This document shows, one piece after another, positions 5,356 through 5,434 of a stretch of 5,434 nucleotides of DNA. The position numbers and the translations under genes were made by a program. Positions within the stretch are counted from its first letter, which is position 1. Each line of letters begins with the position of its first letter. The notes under the pieces are model-generated. The model was not told the DNA's origin, did no database searches, and saw only the letters and a list, made by a program, of their open reading frames with translations. Origin of the DNA: Acholeplasmataceae bacterium (GTDB lineage: Bacteria > Bacillota_I > Bacilli_A > Acholeplasmatales > Acholeplasmataceae); contig JALNWO010000113.1 of the NCBI GenBank assembly GCA_023230825.1, forward strand, positions 1 to 5,434, written 5' to 3'.

Positions 5356-5434
5356 ATGAACGAAAGACCGAAAATAAAATTAGAACTTACGACATATGAC
5401 AAGACACTTGAAATTCTTGGTTGGACATCAATTC
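5356..5434 (+). CDS. Start of a gene cut by the window edge, possibly a DUF1648-type membrane protein
   Basis: An open frame begins at the ATG at 5356 and stays open to the window edge (26 codons), reading MNERPKIKLELTTYDKTLEI and then LGWTSI. The N-terminus, a short basic-acidic stretch with LELTT-DK followed by the start of a hydrophobic segment, resembles small Bacteroidota membrane proteins with a DUF1648 domain. This is a resemblance from memory on very few residues. It sits 43 bases after the GTTATAGCC boundary, much as the methyltransferase starts soon after the left boundary, so it would be the first gene of the next cassette or of the flanking genome. The product is uncertain. Confidence 0.5.
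   Translation, partial: MNERPKIKLELTTYDKTLEILGWTSI

Overview
The window is low-GC DNA (about one third G+C by eye). It carries two compact predicted defence modules in convergent orientation, enclosed by a pair of matching end sequences that make the block look like a single mobile cassette. The gene families, the weak Shine-Dalgarno signals and a candidate promoter of the TAnnTTTG type point to a member of the Bacteroidota. The exact genus cannot be read from the sequence.

Layout. Positions 1-92 are a short leader. It opens with GTTGGTGGCAATGCT (2-16) and contains a candidate promoter and a small hairpin that overlaps the first start codon. Positions 93-2224 (+ strand) hold a two-gene operon joined by an ATGA overlap: an EcoRI-family adenine-N6 DNA methyltransferase and a DUF262-HNH protein (DGQQR motif plus a C-terminal HNH nuclease). 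Positions 2225-2274 are the short convergent gap. Positions 2275-5020 (- strand) hold a complete ABC-three-component (ABC-3C) operon, transcribed as HNH effector, then small middle component, then a DUF2326-type Rad50-like ATPase. All its genes overlap. Positions 5021-5118 are its promoter region. Positions 5119-5327 form a large nested inverted-repeat structure, and from 5356 a new gene begins that runs off the window.

How it may work. The methyltransferase probably marks host DNA, and the coupled DUF262-HNH protein is the candidate restriction partner. The ABC-3C module is a predicted nucleic-acid-sensing ATPase that licenses an HNH nuclease. Both would protect the host from phage or plasmids by different logics, so the block reads as a small defence cassette.

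The most interesting signal is structural. The sequence just left of the large hairpin (5119-5133) is the inverted complement (13/15) of the left edge of the window (2-16). The sequence that physically follows the hairpin (GTTATAGCC at 5313) does not match that arm as well. This is the pattern expected of an integron-type gene cassette cut at G^TT: excision from 3 to 5313 would rebuild a fully paired attC-like site. The cassette would be about 5.3 kb, with an oversized site and opposed operons, both unusual for integrons. No integrase or transposase is present, so the mechanism is an inference.
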